DNA of 64,000 bases from Sphaerochaeta associata (lineage in GTDB: Bacteria > Spirochaetota > Spirochaetia > Sphaerochaetales > Sphaerochaetaceae), in assembly GCF_022869165.1 (NCBI RefSeq), contig NZ_CP094929.1:3472001-3536000 (forward strand). Direction: 5' to 3'. A program made the position numbers and the translations under genes. The notes below the pieces were generated by a model, which made no database searches, was not told where the DNA came from, and saw only the letters and a program-made list of their open reading frames with translations. Below are positions 42,744 to 51,543 of the stretch, one piece after another. Position 1 is the stretch's first letter. Each line of letters opens with the position of its first letter.

Positions 42744-44203
42744 GGCTGCACCCTCCGTTGTTCCAGAAGCTGGTCGTACAACGAAAGGTCGGGACCGGCG
42801 TCCAGGTCGGTTTGGTCCCCGAACTCCGCCATCCTCGCCGCAAACACCATTGCATCGCTGAACGGGGCGTTGCCGGGGTTCCTCAGCACCAGGTCGAACG
42901 CATCAAGTGCTCTTTCGAAGCTGTAGCGCTCGCTCAGCAGGTTCATCGTTCGCAGGGCATCCTTCAGCGATTCCCTGTCCAGCGCATCGAGATAATCGCG
43001 TACGGGGGAGGACACCATCTCCCTCACACCGCTGTTGGGCCACGCTCCCACATTTCTCATGAGTACGGCCATGGAGGTTCTTGGGTCGACGCTGTCGGAC
43101 CGCTCCTTGCCGAATTTGCGGACGTGGCTCACCAGGATCTTGCGCTTCTCGTCATAGATGTCGACGGTGTGGGCCCGGATGCCCACCAGCACTTCGCTTC
43201 CCCGGTATTCGGGACGGGTTGAGTAATGGTGGTTGCCGTCAATCTCCACCTTCCCGTACCCGTCGGCCTTGGCGTACACATACCGACAGACATCAAAACG
43301 GTGTCGGGGCAGCGGCAGCAGTGCCTCGCGGTCCTGTTCGAAAAGCTCGCCTATGATTGTGTTCTTCTTGTAATGGGTATTTCCCTGAAAGCTCGTCGCC
43401 TGCTCCAGCAAGCCCTTGTTGTATTGCTGCAGGTCGTCGAACTCGGGCAGGGGAACGAACCGGTTCCTGCGGACCGTGCCGATTTTATTCTCGACGCACC
43501 CCTTTTCCCATCCACTACCCGGACTGCAGAATCGTATGGAGAAGCCGTAGTGAGCCCTGAATTGGGCGAAGAGCTTCGCTTCCCGTATCTCCTGCCCGAT
43601 GCGACGACCTGCTCCGGTGGCATTGTCTATCACAACCAGGGGGAAGACTCCGCCGATGAACTCAAAGACGTCCTGAAAGCCCTGGCAGATGCATTCGCTG
43701 GTCTCTCCGTTGAACATCTGGGGAAAATCCGCATTTGAATTCGGAAACACGCAGACAAGATAATGCTTGCGCTGCTTGACGCCTCTTTCATAGCAGTCCG
43801 CCTCGCCGAAGTCCCCCTGGGCCTCACCCGGATGCCATACCAGCTCCTGGCAGGCCCTGTAACTCGAGCGTTGTGCACGTGTTTTCCTCACATACCGCGA
43901 TACCGTTGGGTAGGAGCAACCGAATTCCGGATGCAGCTCCACCAACCTGTCATAGACGCGCTGGGCGGTATGGCGCTGTTTCGAATTCTCCTTTTCATCG
44001 TTGGAAAGCCATCCGTCTATCTGCGGCTTGTAGGGGTCCAGCTTGCTGGGCAACCCCTCCTTCTTTTGAGGCGGCTTCGGTGAGAAGTCTTCCATGCAGA
44101 GGTACTTCCTCGCCGTCTTCTCATCGACCGATACTTCCCTGGCAATCCTTGCCACTGAGTATCCCTCTTTCCTCAAATCTCTGATACAATTGATTTGGGA
44201 CAT
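42740..44203 (-). CDS. istA: IS21 transposase IstA
   Basis: This transposase of about 487 residues has an N-terminal helix-turn-helix (MSQINCIRDLRKEGYSVARIA) and a DDE integrase core: GDFGEADCYE near 133, LVVIDNATGAG near 190 and GWEKGCVENKIG near 230. A C-terminal Mu-type barrel follows. GTG three codons upstream (44212) is an alternative start. The frame is intact. Confidence 0.92.
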   Translation of the reverse strand: MSQINCIRDLRKEGYSVARIAREVSVDEKTARKYLCMEDFSPKPPQKKEGLPSKLDPYKPQIDGWLSNDEKENSKQRHTAQRVYDRLVELHPEFGCSYPTVSRYVRKTRAQRSSYRACQELVWHPGEAQGDFGEADCYERGVKQRKHYLVCVFPNSNADFPQMFNGETSECICQGFQDVFEFIGGVFPLVVIDNATGAGRRIGQEIREAKLFAQFRAHYGFSIRFCSPGSGWEKGCVENKIGTVRRNRFVPLPEFDDLQQYNKGLLEQATSFQGNTHYKKNTIIGELFEQDREALLPLPRHRFDVCRYVYAKADGYGKVEIDGNHHYSTRPEYRGSEVLVGIRAHTVDIYDEKRKILVSHVRKFGKERSDSVDPRTSMAVLMRNVGAWPNSGVREMVSSPVRDYLDALDRESLKDALRTMNLLSERYSFERALDAFDLVLRNPGNAPFSDAMVFAARMAEFGDQTDLDAGPDLSLYDQLLEQRRVQP

Positions 44204-44322
44204 GTTGAGCACTTCTCCTTTCTCCTTTAATGTATTTGTTTCTACATCAAAGGTTACTTTCCAAAGGGCAGCTTCTCAACTGTCCCTTTGAACAATCCCG
44301 GGAATTTCCCGTGATCAGACCA

Positions 44323-44364
44323 AGGAAGATGAAGTGATCTTTCTAGGGATTTTTAGTTTACGCT
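44323..44364. other. Junction between IS21 and the group II intron fragment
   Basis: About 42 bases match neither the IS21 end nor the intron. They are probably filler from the rearrangement that removed the intron's 3' half. Confidence 0.4.
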
Positions 44365-45006
44365 ACACACGTCCTTCACCTTCTCGCTGAGCACTTGGAT
44401 GAGCTTCGAGTGGTTTACCGTATCGAAGAACCTCTCCAAGTCCATGTCGACCACCCAGTCGTACCCCTCGTTTGCATTCGCGAGGCATTGCCTCAGTGCA
44501 TCAAGGGCACCCCTCCCGGGTCGGAAGCCATAGCTGTGTTCACTGAATTCGGGTTCATAGATTTCGGACAGCACTTGGGCGATGGCTTGCTGCACCATCC
44601 TGTCCATGACCCTTGGGATTCCCAGGTTTCTCGTCTTGCCCCCTTCCTTAGGTATCTCCACCCTTAGGACCGGTTTGGGACGGTACTTCCCCTCCCGAAT
44701 CTGCCCCTTGAGATTTTCGAGCCCCATCGCCGTTATCTGGCTGAGCAGCCCGTCCGTCCCGACACCGTCCACCCCGGCGCTCCCCTTGTTGGCGCACACT
44801 CTGTCGTACGCCTTCTGGAGGTTCCGGCTGTCCAGTATCCTTTCGAGCAAATCCGTTCGTTTTGCGTCGGTCGTGTTGTTTTCAGACATCCCACACCCTC
44901 TCGGCTCCCCCTGTCCACCTTCCACATTCCGTGCTTCCAGTGTCCCGGGTCTGCCACCACTACGTGTACAGGTTCTGCCGTCTTCGATAAGCGAGGTATC
45001 CTTCAT
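44353..45006 (-). pseudogene. ltrA: Group II intron reverse transcriptase, N-terminal part
   Basis: The frame encodes the RT fingers and early palm of a group II intron protein: LQKAYDRVCANKGSAGVDGV (RT0/1), LGIPRVMDRMVQQAIAQVL (RT2), YGFRPGRGALDALRQ (RT2a) and VVDMDLERFFDTVNH (RT3, first catalytic Asp). After KVKD the sequence departs from the family and stops, so the YADD box, maturase and endonuclease regions are lost. The start may be at 45006 or at 44889 (MSENNTTD). Confidence 0.88.
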
Positions 45007-45421
45007 TTACTACGTCCCTCCTGACGTTCCGGCCTTCAGGGTTTCCCCCTACTATGCCTTCATCTGACTTCTTGCAGAGACTGGCCCCTATTCTTGGTTA
45101 TTCAGGGCTTTCGCCATCCTTGGCGTTGATAGCCTAGGCTCATCTGCAAGACCTCCTCGGGTAAGAACATCCTCTTTCCTTCCATCCGCCTGCCCCATTT
45201 ACACCCCCGGTTCCGTATAGCCTTCGGACTTCGGTTTGACTAGCAACCTTATCCACCGGGAAATGCCTTATGGGATTTCTGTTCGTCAGGCCAGAAGTTT
45301 GCCGCCGGCTTTCTTCAGATTCCTCCTCACAGAGGACACCCTTGCCCTTGGCTATGTACTTGGCGCTATCACCCGTACTCGGGACTTTCACCCTTTAGAG
45401 ATATGCTCATACCGAGCGCAC
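44365..45421 (-). mobile_element. Group II intron, 5' half
   Basis: On the minus strand the intron begins with GTGCGCTCGG (the GUGYG 5' consensus) at 45421. About 415 bases of structured domain I-III sequence precede the reverse transcriptase gene, including the conserved GGGTGAAAGTCCCG stretch. Everything after codon about 210 of the protein is missing. It starts 9 bases downstream of a hairpin that follows the GH28 gene, a location like that used by terminator-targeting introns. Confidence 0.75.
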
Positions 45422-45429
45422 TAGATACT

Positions 45430-45446
45430 GGTAAGCCAAGCTTACC
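45430..45446 (-). terminator. Hairpin directly after the GH28 gene
   Basis: GGTAAGC and GCTTACC form a seven-base stem with a three-base loop, two bases beyond the stop codon. No T run remains; the intron insertion point is 9 bases downstream. Confidence 0.5.
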
Positions 45447-45448
45447 AC

Positions 45449-46810
45449 CTATTCCTTGAGTTGTACCCCGTCCTCGACTATCAAGGCAGTCTCCACCCCC
45501 TCCACCTGTACGTCATGCATGGACAGCTGCACATTTCTCAGCCTGATTCCCCTCCCTACGGGCTCGGGAAGGCCTTCATACATCTCACTCTCCTCAACAG
45601 GAGTAAGCCCTGTCTTGGCCACCGTGAAGGTGCAGTTGCGAATCACCAAATCCTTGATGGGTGCTTCAGGAAGACCGACGATGAAAGCCGCCGATGAGGT
45701 GGAATCTTCACTGATGCAGTTTTCAATGACAACCTGTTCGATGCTCGGTGTTGTGGACGTGATCGCTTTCTTCTCCAATGAGAAATCCTCCTTATCGAGG
45801 CTGCCGCAACGGTAGTACATGTTCAAGGTGAGGGGACAAAGATTTCTCTTCATTCGTACTGATTCGAAATGAAGATTGGCAATGGCACCTCCTCGACCTC
45901 TTCGAGTCTTGATCCTGATACCCCTGTCGGTCCCATCGAACAAACAATCCCTTACTCTCACATCCCTGATGCCTGCAGCCGTCTCACTGCCGATGACAGC
46001 CCCTCCGTGGGCGCTCTTTACGGTGCATCCCTCGATGAGGACATCGGTGGTAGGCATGTTGGTGGCAACCCCATCGGGGCCGCTGCCGCTCTTCAGTGCA
46101 ATACCATCATCACCAACATCCACAAAGCACTCCTTGATGGTCACAAAACGACATGAATCGACATCGATTCCATCGGTATTGGGTGCATCCTTGGGATTGA
46201 GGATGGTCAAACTCCGAAAAATGAGGTTTGTGCTGTACAGCGGATGCAACGTCCAGAATGGACTGTTCTGCAGGGTAAGACCTTCGAGTTTCACATTGTT
46301 GCTGTGAAGGATCTGCACCAAGGGAGGACGCAAAAACTGGCTCTGCCGCCCTCCTCCGCCACCGCTCTGGCTCTCATAACCGGGATTCAGGAGTGCAAGT
46401 TCGTGTTCCAAGGGGGAAACCGGCCCTTTCTGGCTGTTGCGCTTCCGATTTGCTGCTTCCCACCACCATCCGCCGTTTCCATCAAGGACGCCTTCACCGC
46501 GGACGATTAGTCCATCTGCCTCCTCAATGAGCACGCAGGGGTGCATGCAGTAGCAATTCACCCCTTCCCATCGGGAGTACACCGGCCGATACAGCGTTTC
46601 ATCTGCAATGAACTTGATGACTGCACCTTTATCCAGCTCAATGACCAGATTCTTTGCCCTGATATGCAACGGACCGGTCAGATAGGTTCCCTCCTCTAAG
46701 TGGAGCACTCCTCCCTCTGAGAGTGCACCGAAAGCCTTGACAAAGGCCTCACTATCATTATTCAGGCCATCGCCGACGGCCCCGAAGCTTCTCAACGTGT
46801 ACTGTCGCAT
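45449..46810 (-). CDS. GH28 polygalacturonase-like glycoside hydrolase
   Basis: This right-handed beta-helix hydrolase has 453 residues. GH28 catalytic signatures are visible: APNTDGIDVDSC near 205, VGDDGIALKSG near 228, SAHGGAVIGSE near 263 and RGIRIKTRRGRGG near 295. No signal peptide is present, so it is probably cytoplasmic and acts on imported oligogalacturonides. The ATG at 46810 has GGAG seven bases upstream; the longer frame reaches into the divergent gene. Its product, galacturonate, would feed UxaC. Confidence 0.88.
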   Translation of the reverse strand: MRQYTLRSFGAVGDGLNNDSEAFVKAFGALSEGGVLHLEEGTYLTGPLHIRAKNLVIELDKGAVIKFIADETLYRPVYSRWEGVNCYCMHPCVLIEEADGLIVRGEGVLDGNGGWWWEAANRKRNSQKGPVSPLEHELALLNPGYESQSGGGGGRQSQFLRPPLVQILHSNNVKLEGLTLQNSPFWTLHPLYSTNLIFRSLTILNPKDAPNTDGIDVDSCRFVTIKECFVDVGDDGIALKSGSGPDGVATNMPTTDVLIEGCTVKSAHGGAVIGSETAAGIRDVRVRDCLFDGTDRGIRIKTRRGRGGAIANLHFESVRMKRNLCPLTLNMYYRCGSLDKEDFSLEKKAITSTTPSIEQVVIENCISEDSTSSAAFIVGLPEAPIKDLVIRNCTFTVAKTGLTPVEESEMYEGLPEPVGRGIRLRNVQLSMHDVQVEGVETALIVEDGVQLKE

Positions 46811-46865
46811 CTCACTCTCCTCACATTCCTTTACTTTTCCGATTATAGCACCTACAATTCTCATC

Positions 46866-47744
46866 ATGAAACAGATAGGACTAAGAGCCCATGACCTGGG
46901 CACATTCAACTCCATCGAGGACCTCGCCAGCGAGGTCGGCAGATACGGAACCTCGATTCCCATCCAGCTGGCCCTCAAGAAGGTCCTGAGAAACGCCCCG
47001 GACGCCAGTGCGTATACCGAGGCTTTCATCGTATCGATCCGAGAAGCACTTGCCGTCCACGGCTCCTACGTCGGCGTCTTCGGATGCTACATCAATCCAG
47101 TACATCCGGACAAGGCGGTACGGGACGAACAGTTGAGCAGATTCGAGAGCCACCTTAAGTATGCCAGGCTCCTCGGCTGTCCTCTCGTCGGAACAGAAAC
47201 AGGCTCCCTTACTCCGGACTGCTCCTACAACCCGGACACCGCCGATCCAAAGGTTCTTGACGTCTTCTATCGAAGCATCGAGCGACTTTTGGAAGCTGCA
47301 GTCAAGTACGATGCCATCGTCGGGGTCGAGGCGGTAAGCAAGCAGCACACCATCAGTACCATTAAAAGAATGGCTGATTTGGTGGAAAAGTTCGACACCC
47401 CGCACCTGAAGGTCATCTACGACCCGACCAACCTGGTTCCCTGGATCGGCATTGCCGAACAGGATGGCGCGTGTCGCGGAATTCCTTCACCCCAAGCACA
47501 GAAAGACTTTTTCTGCAGTGCGCTTGACGCCTTCGGCTCCAAGATTGCTGCAATCCACGTCAAAGATTACCGACTCAACGAGCAGGGCTTCAAGATCGGG
47601 GACCTGACGGTAGGACAAGGGGTGCTCGACTGGAAGTTCCTCTTCTCCGAGCTCAGAAGAAGGAACATCGAAGTACCCGCCCTGCTTGAGGATTTGACTG
47701 TCTCCACCTTGAACGAGACCCTGGCTCTCCTACGAACATACTGA
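46866..47744 (+). CDS. Sugar phosphate isomerase/epimerase (AP-endonuclease 2-like TIM barrel)
   Basis: This 292-residue xylose-isomerase-like TIM barrel has metal-ligand stretches VGTETGS near 97, VGVEAVSKQHT near 155, LKVIYDPTNL near 185, IAAIHVKDYR near 225 and a final ALLEDL. It probably isomerises or epimerises a keto sugar or sugar acid. It is divergent from the GH28 gene with 55 bases between starts, so the two may share regulation. The exact substrate is unknown. Confidence 0.82.
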   Translation: MKQIGLRAHDLGTFNSIEDLASEVGRYGTSIPIQLALKKVLRNAPDASAYTEAFIVSIREALAVHGSYVGVFGCYINPVHPDKAVRDEQLSRFESHLKYARLLGCPLVGTETGSLTPDCSYNPDTADPKVLDVFYRSIERLLEAAVKYDAIVGVEAVSKQHTISTIKRMADLVEKFDTPHLKVIYDPTNLVPWIGIAEQDGACRGIPSPQAQKDFFCSALDAFGSKIAAIHVKDYRLNEQGFKIGDLTVGQGVLDWKFLFSELRRRNIEVPALLEDLTVSTLNETLALLRTY

Positions 47745-47796
47745 AGCACGCCCTCATAGCGCTCAAGGCTCTTTAATGACACGTTTTTGTACAATT

Positions 47797-47822
47797 CAGC
47801 CCTTCTAGAACAGGAAGGGCTG
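47797..47822. terminator. Hairpin between the convergent isomerase and tdk genes
   Basis: CAGCCCTTC and GAAGGGCTG form a nine-base perfect stem with an eight-base loop that overlaps the last codons of tdk. It may serve both genes; no clear T run follows. Confidence 0.55.
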
Positions 47823-48947
47823 TGCGAATGAGACCGGACGCTTATTGTCTGCAAGCACCTTGGAGAGATAGGCGGTATCCAAATCCAAGTGCGAGACCAG
47901 ACGAAGCAACAGTTCCTCGGGCACCAGGTTCTGCTCGCAGAACAGGAAAATGAGCGCCTTCTCGGCAATATTTTGCGGCTTGAGGGCGTTGAAGAAAATC
48001 TCCTCATCCCGCTTTCCCCTATACCGTTCACAGAAGTTCTGATAGAGCATCGAGTGCTCGATATCACCCTTGAGGGCGGAAAGCTCGGCAAGCAAGGGCT
48101 TCTCTTCCCCACGGGCGGCCATCTCCCCAAGCGGCTTGAGATGGAAAAAGGTGTACTCCTTGCCCGGCAGGTAGTGGTGCTCGTCACATCTGGCGGCGTA
48201 ATTCGGTTCCAGGGAGCTGTCCTTGTGGGAATCACCCCCGACGATGATCAAAGGATCAAAGTAGAGAGCCGGACACTCCTGACCATCCACCTGATAGTAG
48301 CGATACGTATAGAAGGCATCATTGATGCAGTCGGAATGCTCGCAATAGGCGGTCAGAGGAATGACGTCGGTGGCGATGTCAAGCATCAAGCGGGCGGTGG
48401 AGTTGAACAAATCCCGCCTGAAATTGAGGATCAGGGTGGGAAATATGAACATCACCCCCCGTTCATAACTGTGGTTGCGCACCACATACGCCAACCGCTC
48501 GTCAAAAAAGGAGGCCTCGTCGATGATGAACGTCCCCACGGTGGGGTTGTCGGCCAACACCTGCTCCAACCCGAAAGAGTCGCGTATTTTGGCGATATTC
48601 TGACCACAGCTTACATAGCCGCTGCGATAGCAGAGTGCGTCCTCCGGATATTCGGTGAATCGGGCACCATCAATCTCGGAGCGGATGAAGAAGACCTTAC
48701 GACGGTCCACCTCACCGCTGCTGGTCAGCATCCTGACCTTCTCGCCCTTTTTCTGGGCAATGGCTGCATCACGCCAGACGCGAGCAGCAAATTCAGTTTT
48801 CCCGGACCCCATGGGCCCAATCAACAGGACCCGGCGTCCGGGCAGGGTAAAATCAAAATGGGAGAACGTATCGTGAACATCCAAGGTGGGAAATCCCAGG
48901 CTCTTGAGGAAATCCGTCCCCCCGCTCTTATGCTCAATTCGCCCCAT
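47805..48947 (-). CDS. tdk: Thymidine kinase (type II/TK1-like) with extra domain
   Basis: It phosphorylates thymidine with ATP. Walker A is [16 protein letters not shown] near residue 41, the DEAxFF motif is [11 protein letters not shown] near 135, and the zinc/lasso region [10 protein letters not shown] ... IIVGGDSHK ... [13 protein letters not shown] (about 195-265) matches TK1. At 380 residues it is far longer than the usual 190-230: about 35 extra N-terminal and 110 C-terminal residues. It overlaps the deoC stop by 14 bases, so the two genes form a deoxynucleoside salvage pair. Confidence 0.8.
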   Translation of the reverse strand: MGRIEHKSGGTDFLKSLGFPTLDVHDTFSHFDFTLPGRRVLLIGPMGSGKTEFAARVWRDAAIAQKKGEKVRMLTSSGEVDRRKVFFIRSEIDGARFTEYPEDALCYRSGYVSCGQNIAKIRDSFGLEQVLADNPTVGTFIIDEASFFDERLAYVVRNHSYERGVMFIFPTLILNFRRDLFNSTARLMLDIATDVIPLTAYCEHSDCINDAFYTYRYYQVDGQECPALYFDPLIIVGGDSHKDSSLEPNYAARCDEHHYLPGKEYTFFHLKPLGEMAARGEEKPLLAELSALKGDIEHSMLYQNFCERYRGKRDEEIFFNALKPQNIAEKALIFLFCEQNLVPEELLLRLVSHLDLDTAYLSKVLADNKRPVSFAQPFLF

Positions 48948-49599
48948 GCTGCCCCTCTACGATGGCAATGCTGGACGAAGCTCCAATCCGGGTGGCCCCT
49001 GCATCGATCATGGCACGGGCATCGGCATAGGTGCGTACTCCGCCTGAAGCTTTTACACCCAGCTCCGCTCCGACAGCCTTTCTCATCAGCTTGATATCTT
49101 CCACTGTAGCTCCTCCGGTTGAGAAGCCGGTTGATGTCTTTACGAAATCAGCACCACTGGCCTTGGCGAGCCTGCAGGCTCGTACCTTCTCTTCATCGGT
49201 AAGCAGGCAGGTCTCGATGATAACCTTCAGCGCCGCCTTTCCGCAGGCTGCCTTAACCATGGCAATATCATCCTGTACCAAATCATCATCGTGGTTCTTC
49301 AGGTATCCGATATTGATGACCATATCAACTTCGTCGGCTCCAGCCAACACCGCTTTCTTGGCCTCATAGGCCTTGCTTTCACTGGACATGGCGCCCAACG
49401 GGAATCCAACCACGGTGCACACTTTCACCTCGCTCTTTTCCAAGAGCTTGGCGCACAAGGCAACCCAGCAACTGTTAACGCAGACTGATGCGAATTTGTA
49501 CTGGTCTGCTTCCTTGCAAATCTGTTCAATCTTGTCGCGAGTCGCATTGGCAGCGAGCACCGTGTGGTCGATATACTTGGCGATATCATCTTGTTTCAT
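48934..49599 (-). CDS. deoC: Deoxyribose-phosphate aldolase
   Basis: This enzyme splits 2-deoxyribose 5-phosphate into acetaldehyde and glyceraldehyde 3-phosphate. The 221-residue TIM barrel has [11 protein letters not shown] near 11, [14 protein letters not shown] near 90, [10 protein letters not shown] near 125 and the Schiff-base region [16 protein letters not shown] near 150, followed by [18 protein letters not shown] lies six bases before the ATG at 49599; the longer start lacks this. Confidence 0.95.
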   Translation of the reverse strand: MKQDDIAKYIDHTVLAANATRDKIEQICKEADQYKFASVCVNSCWVALCAKLLEKSEVKVCTVVGFPLGAMSSESKAYEAKKAVLAGADEVDMVINIGYLKNHDDDLVQDDIAMVKAACGKAALKVIIETCLLTDEEKVRACRLAKASGADFVKTSTGFSTGGATVEDIKLMRKAVGAELGVKASGGVRTYADARAMIDAGATRIGASSSIAIVEGQHGAN

Positions 49600-49714
49600 T
49601 GGCAACCTCCAAAGCATCTGGTACTACTGCAAGCTTACTCCAAAAAGGGTGTGCAAGCAACGAGAATAGCATCCCAAGCTTGACGAAGGGAGGAGCACGC
49701 TATACCCTAGCACC

Positions 49715-50650
49715 ATGATTCTTCAAACCATCGAACAATACTATACCTGGGCTTTGATTGCCATCCTTTTGCTCAATTTTGCCCAGCGGAAAATTCCGGG
49801 AACCACGAAAAAACGGTTCGCGACCATCTATCTTGCCTCCATCCTCCTGCTCTTCGAGGTAGGAGTGGTAACAATTTTGGCGAGGGAGCTGAACCATAAC
49901 TGGGCTTGGCTGGTATTGGCACTCTGTGTCGTTCTCCTCTACGTGTTCAGAAACAAAGCCCTTCCCTTCAGACTGCATTGTGCATCTTGCAACAAACGTC
50001 TGGATTTCAATCACATCATCGGTCATGACGACAACCTCTGCCAAAGCTGCTACAACACGGCTCATCCAGAAGAAGCGGTCAAGGAAGAAGCCAAGAAGCC
50101 GAAACCCATTGATGAGCCTGCCGTAATCGACACCGACAAGGATGCTTCTTCGGTTGCACAAATCGACTGGGATCTTTGGGAACCGAAGGAAGTGTGTGTG
50201 ATTACCTACCTCTTTAGGGATGACCAAGTCCTCTTGATCGACAAGAAGACAGGCCTCGGCCGTGGTCTGGTCAACGCTCCTGGCGGCCATATCGAGGAAA
50301 CCGAGACAGCCTTGGAAGCTGCAAAGCGGGAGTTCAAGGAAGAGACCCATTTGGAGGTGGACAACCTCAGACTCGTTGGAAAGCTCAACTTCCAGTTCCG
50401 TGATGGATTGAGTGAACGCGGCTATGTCTACTTTGCCGATTCCTATACCGGAGAGATGCAGGAGACCGACGAGGCCCGTCCTTTCTGGTGTCCTGTCAGT
50501 GAAATTCCCTACGACAAGATGTGGGAGGACGACCTGCATTGGCTGCCTCCCGCTCTCGAGGGAAAAAAGTTCGAGGGATTCTTCATCTTCGACGGACAGA
50601 CCATGGTGAACAAGAACGTCGTCTTTGAAGAGGACGATGAACAAGAGTGA
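49715..50650 (+). CDS. Membrane-anchored Nudix hydrolase with zinc ribbon
   Basis: This 311-residue protein has three parts. Residues 1-85 contain about three hydrophobic segments. A four-cysteine ribbon follows (CASCNKRL ... NLCQSCYN, about 89-112) and then an acidic linker. The C-terminal 155 residues are a MutT/Nudix domain with the box GGHIEETETALEAAKREFKEET near 190. The Nudix part resembles 8-oxo-dGTP diphosphatases. The gene overlaps the next by 14 bases. The anchored layout is uncommon. Confidence 0.8.
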   Translation: MILQTIEQYYTWALIAILLLNFAQRKIPGTTKKRFATIYLASILLLFEVGVVTILARELNHNWAWLVLALCVVLLYVFRNKALPFRLHCASCNKRLDFNHIIGHDDNLCQSCYNTAHPEEAVKEEAKKPKPIDEPAVIDTDKDASSVAQIDWDLWEPKEVCVITYLFRDDQVLLIDKKTGLGRGLVNAPGGHIEETETALEAAKREFKEETHLEVDNLRLVGKLNFQFRDGLSERGYVYFADSYTGEMQETDEARPFWCPVSEIPYDKMWEDDLHWLPPALEGKKFEGFFIFDGQTMVNKNVVFEEDDEQE

Positions 50651-51542
50651 GCTAGGCCTGGGAACCTGGCAGTTCGGAGCCTCCTACGGGTTTTGGACCG
50701 ACCAGGACCAAAGCGCCAGTCGTGCCGTCCTGCGCCTCGCCCTGAAGAGCGGCATCATACATTTCGATACCGCTCCCTCGTACGGAAACGGCTTGAGTGA
50801 ACAACTGCTGTCCTCGGTCTTGCAACCGAGAAACACGTTGCACGTGGCTTCCAAGTTCATGCCCAAGACGCCGGATCTGGTACGCAATGATGTGCTCAAG
50901 AGCCTGAGGCGGCTCAAGACCGAATATCTGGACATCCTCTACCTTCACTGGCCGAGCAGCGCGCTTACCATGAAACCCATCATGAGCGCCGCCTGCTCTC
51001 TCATCAAGGAAGGATTGGTCAGAGAGGTGGGAGCGTGCAATATTCCACTCTCTTATCTGGCTGAATGGGAAGACCTCCCTCTCACCGTTTTGCAAATCCC
51101 CTGCTCTCTTCTCTGGGTGCGCTCGATGGACCAATACCGTCGGTATGCCTTCGACCACGGAATGAGGTTGGTCGGGTACAGTCCCCTGGGACTGGGACTT
51201 TTAGGAGGCAACCACTCCGGTGCGCCTGATGACGGGCGCAAGAACCTGTACGTATTCCGCCCTGAAGCCCATGTACAATTCCGTTCACTCTTGGATGAAC
51301 TAGCCAGGCTCGCCGGACGCAAGGGATGTACAAGCGCCCAACTTGCACTCCTATGGGCAAGAAGCCAAGGATTTTCCACCATAGTTGCAGGGGCAAGAAA
51401 CAAGGAGCAGCTGTCTCAGCTGCTGCAGACATCCAACCTTGAACTTGACGAAGAGGAGAAATCGTTGTTGGATGAAAGGGCCCGAACGCTCACTTGTTGT
51501 GCGCCTTCTTCTTGGGACAACTATTTTGGTCATAGGTGGTAG
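50637..51542 (+). CDS. Aldo/keto reductase
   Basis: This NAD(P)H-dependent oxidoreductase has 301 residues and a TIM-barrel fold. Catalytic tetrad residues are visible in IIHFDTAPSYGNGLSE (Asp, Tyr), VASKFMP (Lys) and DILYLHWPSS (His). The cofactor site is in TIVAGARNKEQLSQL. The start at 50637 lies inside the Nudix gene (14-base overlap). Substrate unknown. Confidence 0.9.
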   Translation: MNKSELGLGTWQFGASYGFWTDQDQSASRAVLRLALKSGIIHFDTAPSYGNGLSEQLLSSVLQPRNTLHVASKFMPKTPDLVRNDVLKSLRRLKTEYLDILYLHWPSSALTMKPIMSAACSLIKEGLVREVGACNIPLSYLAEWEDLPLTVLQIPCSLLWVRSMDQYRRYAFDHGMRLVGYSPLGLGLLGGNHSGAPDDGRKNLYVFRPEAHVQFRSLLDELARLAGRKGCTSAQLALLWARSQGFSTIVAGARNKEQLSQLLQTSNLELDEEEKSLLDERARTLTCCAPSSWDNYFGHRW

Positions 51543-51543
51543 G

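Larger units (their letters stand above)
41508..44322 (-). mobile_element. Complete IS21-family element with a passenger gene
   Basis: The ends are 5'-TGGTCTAATCAC and GTGATCAGACCA-3', inverted and continued by GGGAAATTCCCGGG-type sequence. At the left end GTCTAATCAC is repeated 23 bases further in, as IS21 elements carry multiple terminal repeats. Inside are istA, istB and a third small gene, all on the minus strand. No target duplication is seen, and the flanks are unrelated, so a deletion or rearrangement followed insertion. Confidence 0.8.

Noticed and set aside
41500-44340. Target-site duplication for the IS21 element
   Set aside because: The left flank ends ATCCT and the right begins AGGAA; these are not direct repeats. 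The extra CCT/AGG only extends the inverted ends.
47889-49094. 401-codon open frame opposite tdk and deoC
   Set aside because: It crosses two real genes and their junction in antisense and has no family similarity I can see.
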